Source of the DNA: Actinomycetospora termitidis
Lineage (GTDB): Bacteria; Actinomycetota; Actinomycetes; Mycobacteriales; Pseudonocardiaceae
Assembly (NCBI RefSeq): GCF_030286555.1
Contig: NZ_JASVWF010000006.1
Coordinates: forward strand, 248,001-312,000
Length of the DNA stretch: 64,000 nucleotides
Reading direction: 5' to 3'
Below are positions 62,358 to 64,000 of this stretch, one piece after another. The notes below the pieces were generated by a model that did not search any database, was not told the DNA's origin, and was given only the letters and a program-made list of their open reading frames with translations. Both the position numbers and the translations under genes were made by a program. The first letter of the stretch is position 1. Each line of letters starts with the position of its first letter.

Positions 62358-63143
62358 TCAGGGCGACACCGGCCCCGGCACGTGGACGTACGGCTCGATC
62401 CGCTCGAAGTGCTTCCCGCCGATCGGCCGCTTCGCCACCGCCGGGCTCCCGGCGTAGAGGTACCCGGCGTGGGGGAGGTCGCCCTTGATCACCGAGCCCA
62501 TCGCGACGAGGCAGCGGTCCGGCACGGTCGTCCCGGGCACGACGACGACGTTGCTGCTGAGCAGGGTCCGCACCCCGACCGCGACCGGGCGGGGCAGCTG
62601 CACGTTCTCCTCGACGTCGACCCCGTGGGTGATCACCGTCGAGCGCACCCCGGCGAACGAGCTGTACTCGCCCATCGACAGGCCGCCGCTGACGTCCAGG
62701 TAGTGCCGGCTCATGATCGCGGCGTGGCGGCCCATGACGAAGGTGCCGGGGCGGTCGTCGGTCGGGTCGTAGCGCTGGTAGGCGGGCGCGGCGCTGATCC
62801 AGTTCCACTGCAGCACCCCGGCGCCCTCCTCGAAGCGCAGGAGCCGGACCGAGCGGACGACGGTGCCCGCCCCGATCCGCGCCTCCGGTCCCAGGTCGAG
62901 CAGCCCGACGCGCATCAGCAGGCACGGCGAGACGCGCGCGGTCGGGGCGACGCGGTGCCCCAGACGGCGGAGCAGGAAGTTCTTCGCCCGCGAGGCGGGC
63001 AGCACCCCGACGGCCAGGACGAGCAGGGTCCGGACGGCGCCCGGAGCGGGCGGCAGGGGTCCCCTCACCGGGTGACTCGGCCGCTGTGTTACGCCGTTCG
63101 GAGCAGTGCTCGGGGATGCTGGGGTCTCGGACGAGAGGGTCAT
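62358..63143 (-). CDS. Left-handed beta-helix (hexapeptide) acyltransferase
   Basis: 261 aa, ATG 63143 overlapping the previous stop. A hydrophobic membrane-associated helix (VRTLLVLAVGVLPASRAKNFLLRRLG) is followed by hexapeptide repeats: LGPEARIGAGTVV, MGEYSSFAGVRSTVITHGVDVEENVQLPRPVAVG, LLSSNVVVVPGTTVPDRCLVAMGSVIKGDL, and GSPAVAKRPIGG. The motif set fits O-acetyltransferases of polysaccharide loci; acetyl-CoA is the usual donor. Confidence 0.88.
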   Translation of the reverse strand: MTLSSETPASPSTAPNGVTQRPSHPVRGPLPPAPGAVRTLLVLAVGVLPASRAKNFLLRRLGHRVAPTARVSPCLLMRVGLLDLGPEARIGAGTVVRSVRLLRFEEGAGVLQWNWISAAPAYQRYDPTDDRPGTFVMGRHAAIMSRHYLDVSGGLSMGEYSSFAGVRSTVITHGVDVEENVQLPRPVAVGVRTLLSSNVVVVPGTTVPDRCLVAMGSVIKGDLPHAGYLYAGSPAVAKRPIGGKHFERIEPYVHVPGPVSP

Positions 63144-63883
63144 CAGAAGCGCTCCCCGATCACGGAGGCCCGCGGGGCGCCGTAGATGGCCCCGGGAGGG
63201 ACGTCGCGGTCGATGACGGTGTTCGGGGTGACGATGCACGAGCGCCCGATCCGCACCCCCCGCAGCACGATGCAGCGGGTGGTCACCCACGCGCCGTCCT
63301 CGACGACGACCGGCGCGGTGACGACCCCCATGTGCCGACGGTCGTGCGACCCCGTCGTCACGAAGGTCTCCTGGGACAGGACGACGTCGGAGCGCAGGAT
63401 CACGAGGTCGCGGTTGGAGATCCAGACGCCCTCGCCGATCCAGCACCGGTCGCCGACGTGCAGGTTCCACGGGAACCGCACGCGCACCCGCGGGCGGATG
63501 ATCACATCGGCGCCGATCTCCGCTCCGAACAGGCGCAGCACCCGGGCGCGCAGCCGCGACGAGGGCTGCAGCGAGTTCGTGACCAGCAGCCGCTGCACGA
63601 CCCACCACAGGAACACCAGCCAGCTCGGTCGGGCCCGCGGGTCGTCGAGCGGCGGGACCTCGTTGAGGTCGACGACGGGGACTTCGCGACCGGCCGTCGT
63701 GGCGGCTCCTGTGCCGCTGGACGTCAGCATGGCCGCACTGCTGACACCGGGCCCGGAGGCAGCCGCGACCGCCGCCGCCCGCGCGATGCGGGTCCGCCGG
63801 TCCAGGCCGCCCTGCTGGGTCGGCATCTCCGGGACCAGTTCGGTGCCCGGCCGCACGGCCGTCGGGCCGTCGGGGCTGGTCAT
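63143..63883 (-). CDS. Hexapeptide acetyltransferase, WcaF/polysaccharide type
   Basis: 246 aa, ATG 63883. A Ser/Ala-rich lead of about 75 residues precedes the WcaF-like core: WWVVQRLLVTNSLQPSSRLRARVLRLFGAEIGADVIIRPRVRVRFPWNLHVGDRCWIGEGVWISN, a SQETFVTTGSHDRRH loop with the active-site His, VVVEDGAWVTTRCIVLRGVRIG and GAIYGAPRASVIG. Modifies an exopolysaccharide or glycolipid sugar. Overlaps the next acyltransferase by one base (stop/start), so the pair are co-translated. Confidence 0.92.
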   Translation of the reverse strand: MTSPDGPTAVRPGTELVPEMPTQQGGLDRRTRIARAAAVAAASGPGVSSAAMLTSSGTGAATTAGREVPVVDLNEVPPLDDPRARPSWLVFLWWVVQRLLVTNSLQPSSRLRARVLRLFGAEIGADVIIRPRVRVRFPWNLHVGDRCWIGEGVWISNRDLVILRSDVVLSQETFVTTGSHDRRHMGVVTAPVVVEDGAWVTTRCIVLRGVRIGRSCIVTPNTVIDRDVPPGAIYGAPRASVIGERF

Positions 63884-63915
63884 GGGCGCTCCAGATCGAT
63901 GAGGGGGGAGACCGG

Positions 63916-64000
63916 GTGAACCGGTACACGTGGCAGGTCGGGCAGTACTGGCGCCGGCTCCGGCCGGGGACGCGGCGCGGCGTGACGATCGGGGCGGCCG
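63916..64000 (+). CDS. Start of a gene, probable polysaccharide-locus membrane protein (cut by window end)
   Basis: GTG 63916 with GGGGGGAG eight bases upstream. The 28 visible residues, NRYTWQVGQYWRRLRPGTR followed by RGVTIGAA, are basic and aromatic and run into a likely membrane segment. Such starts are seen in chain-length determinant or export proteins, but too little is visible for an assignment. Divergent from the acetyltransferase pair. Confidence 0.5.
   Translation, partial: MNRYTWQVGQYWRRLRPGTRRGVTIGAA

Overview
The window is a very GC-rich chromosomal segment (about 72 percent by eye) with frequent GTG starts, four-base ATGA/GTGA overlaps between genes, and many catabolic genes each paired with its own regulator (TetR, GntR, IclR). 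This fits a soil-type actinobacterium; a member of the Pseudonocardiaceae is my inference. No rRNA, tRNA, CRISPR array, prophage or transposase was seen.

Layout. 1-9 kb: acyl-CoA catabolism (partial Baeyer-Villiger monooxygenase, nitroreductase, acyl-CoA ligase, TetR; two acyl-CoA dehydrogenases and an ADP-forming acyl-CoA synthetase on the other strand). 9-16 kb: the most unusual part. After a GntR regulator and an MFS transporter come two genes that each carry an in-frame UGA followed at once by Gly-Ser-Cys, with a short hairpin just downstream. I read both as selenoproteins of the UGSC family (566 aa with Sec105; 175 aa with Sec92). Between them lies a small thioredoxin-reductase-like flavoprotein with a CAAC motif. 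After them come two proteins that repeat the C-terminal domain of the first selenoprotein (a GW/DGLP..PPT motif and an AGC-x-P motif). 16.8-17.6 kb: non-coding tandem repeats with a 48-bp period. 17.6-23.5 kb: miscellaneous genes, including a quinone-oxidoreductase/TetR pair with a clear operator and a frameshifted methyltransferase.

23.5-37.5 kb: a nearly complete purine/ureide catabolic cluster. An IclR regulator, allantoinase, a racemase-fold protein and an NCS1 permease lie on the minus strand. On the plus strand are an AtzF-C/GGCT-like protein, hydroxypyruvate isomerase, tartronate semialdehyde reductase, glyoxylate carboligase, a glycerate kinase-allantoicase fusion, OHCU decarboxylase, HIU hydrolase, urate oxidase and an NCS2 permease. 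Together they take urate via allantoin to glyoxylate, tartronate semialdehyde and phosphoglycerate. Similar boxes lie at both ends of the divergent intergenic region and over the iclR start.

37.5-42.5 kb: small metabolic genes and a second large repeat region with 48-bp and 93-bp units. 42.6-54.1 kb: a second catabolic regulon with a GntR repressor, CitE-like lyase, MFS transporter, MaoC hydratase, class III CoA-transferase, acyl-CoA dehydrogenase, amidase, RutA-like flavin monooxygenase, MmgE/PrpD protein and a second LLM oxidoreductase. Four copies of an AACGTC-N-GACGTT-like palindrome lie in its intergenic gaps. This suggests ring opening of an N-heterocycle followed by CoA-dependent breakdown of an unsaturated acid. 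54.1-64 kb: housekeeping and small genes (alpha/beta hydrolase, MscL with a long tail, SAM methyltransferase, DUF559/AbiEi-like protein, M20 peptidase, MOSC protein, Clp-N/HTH protein) and the edge of a polysaccharide locus with two hexapeptide acyltransferases.
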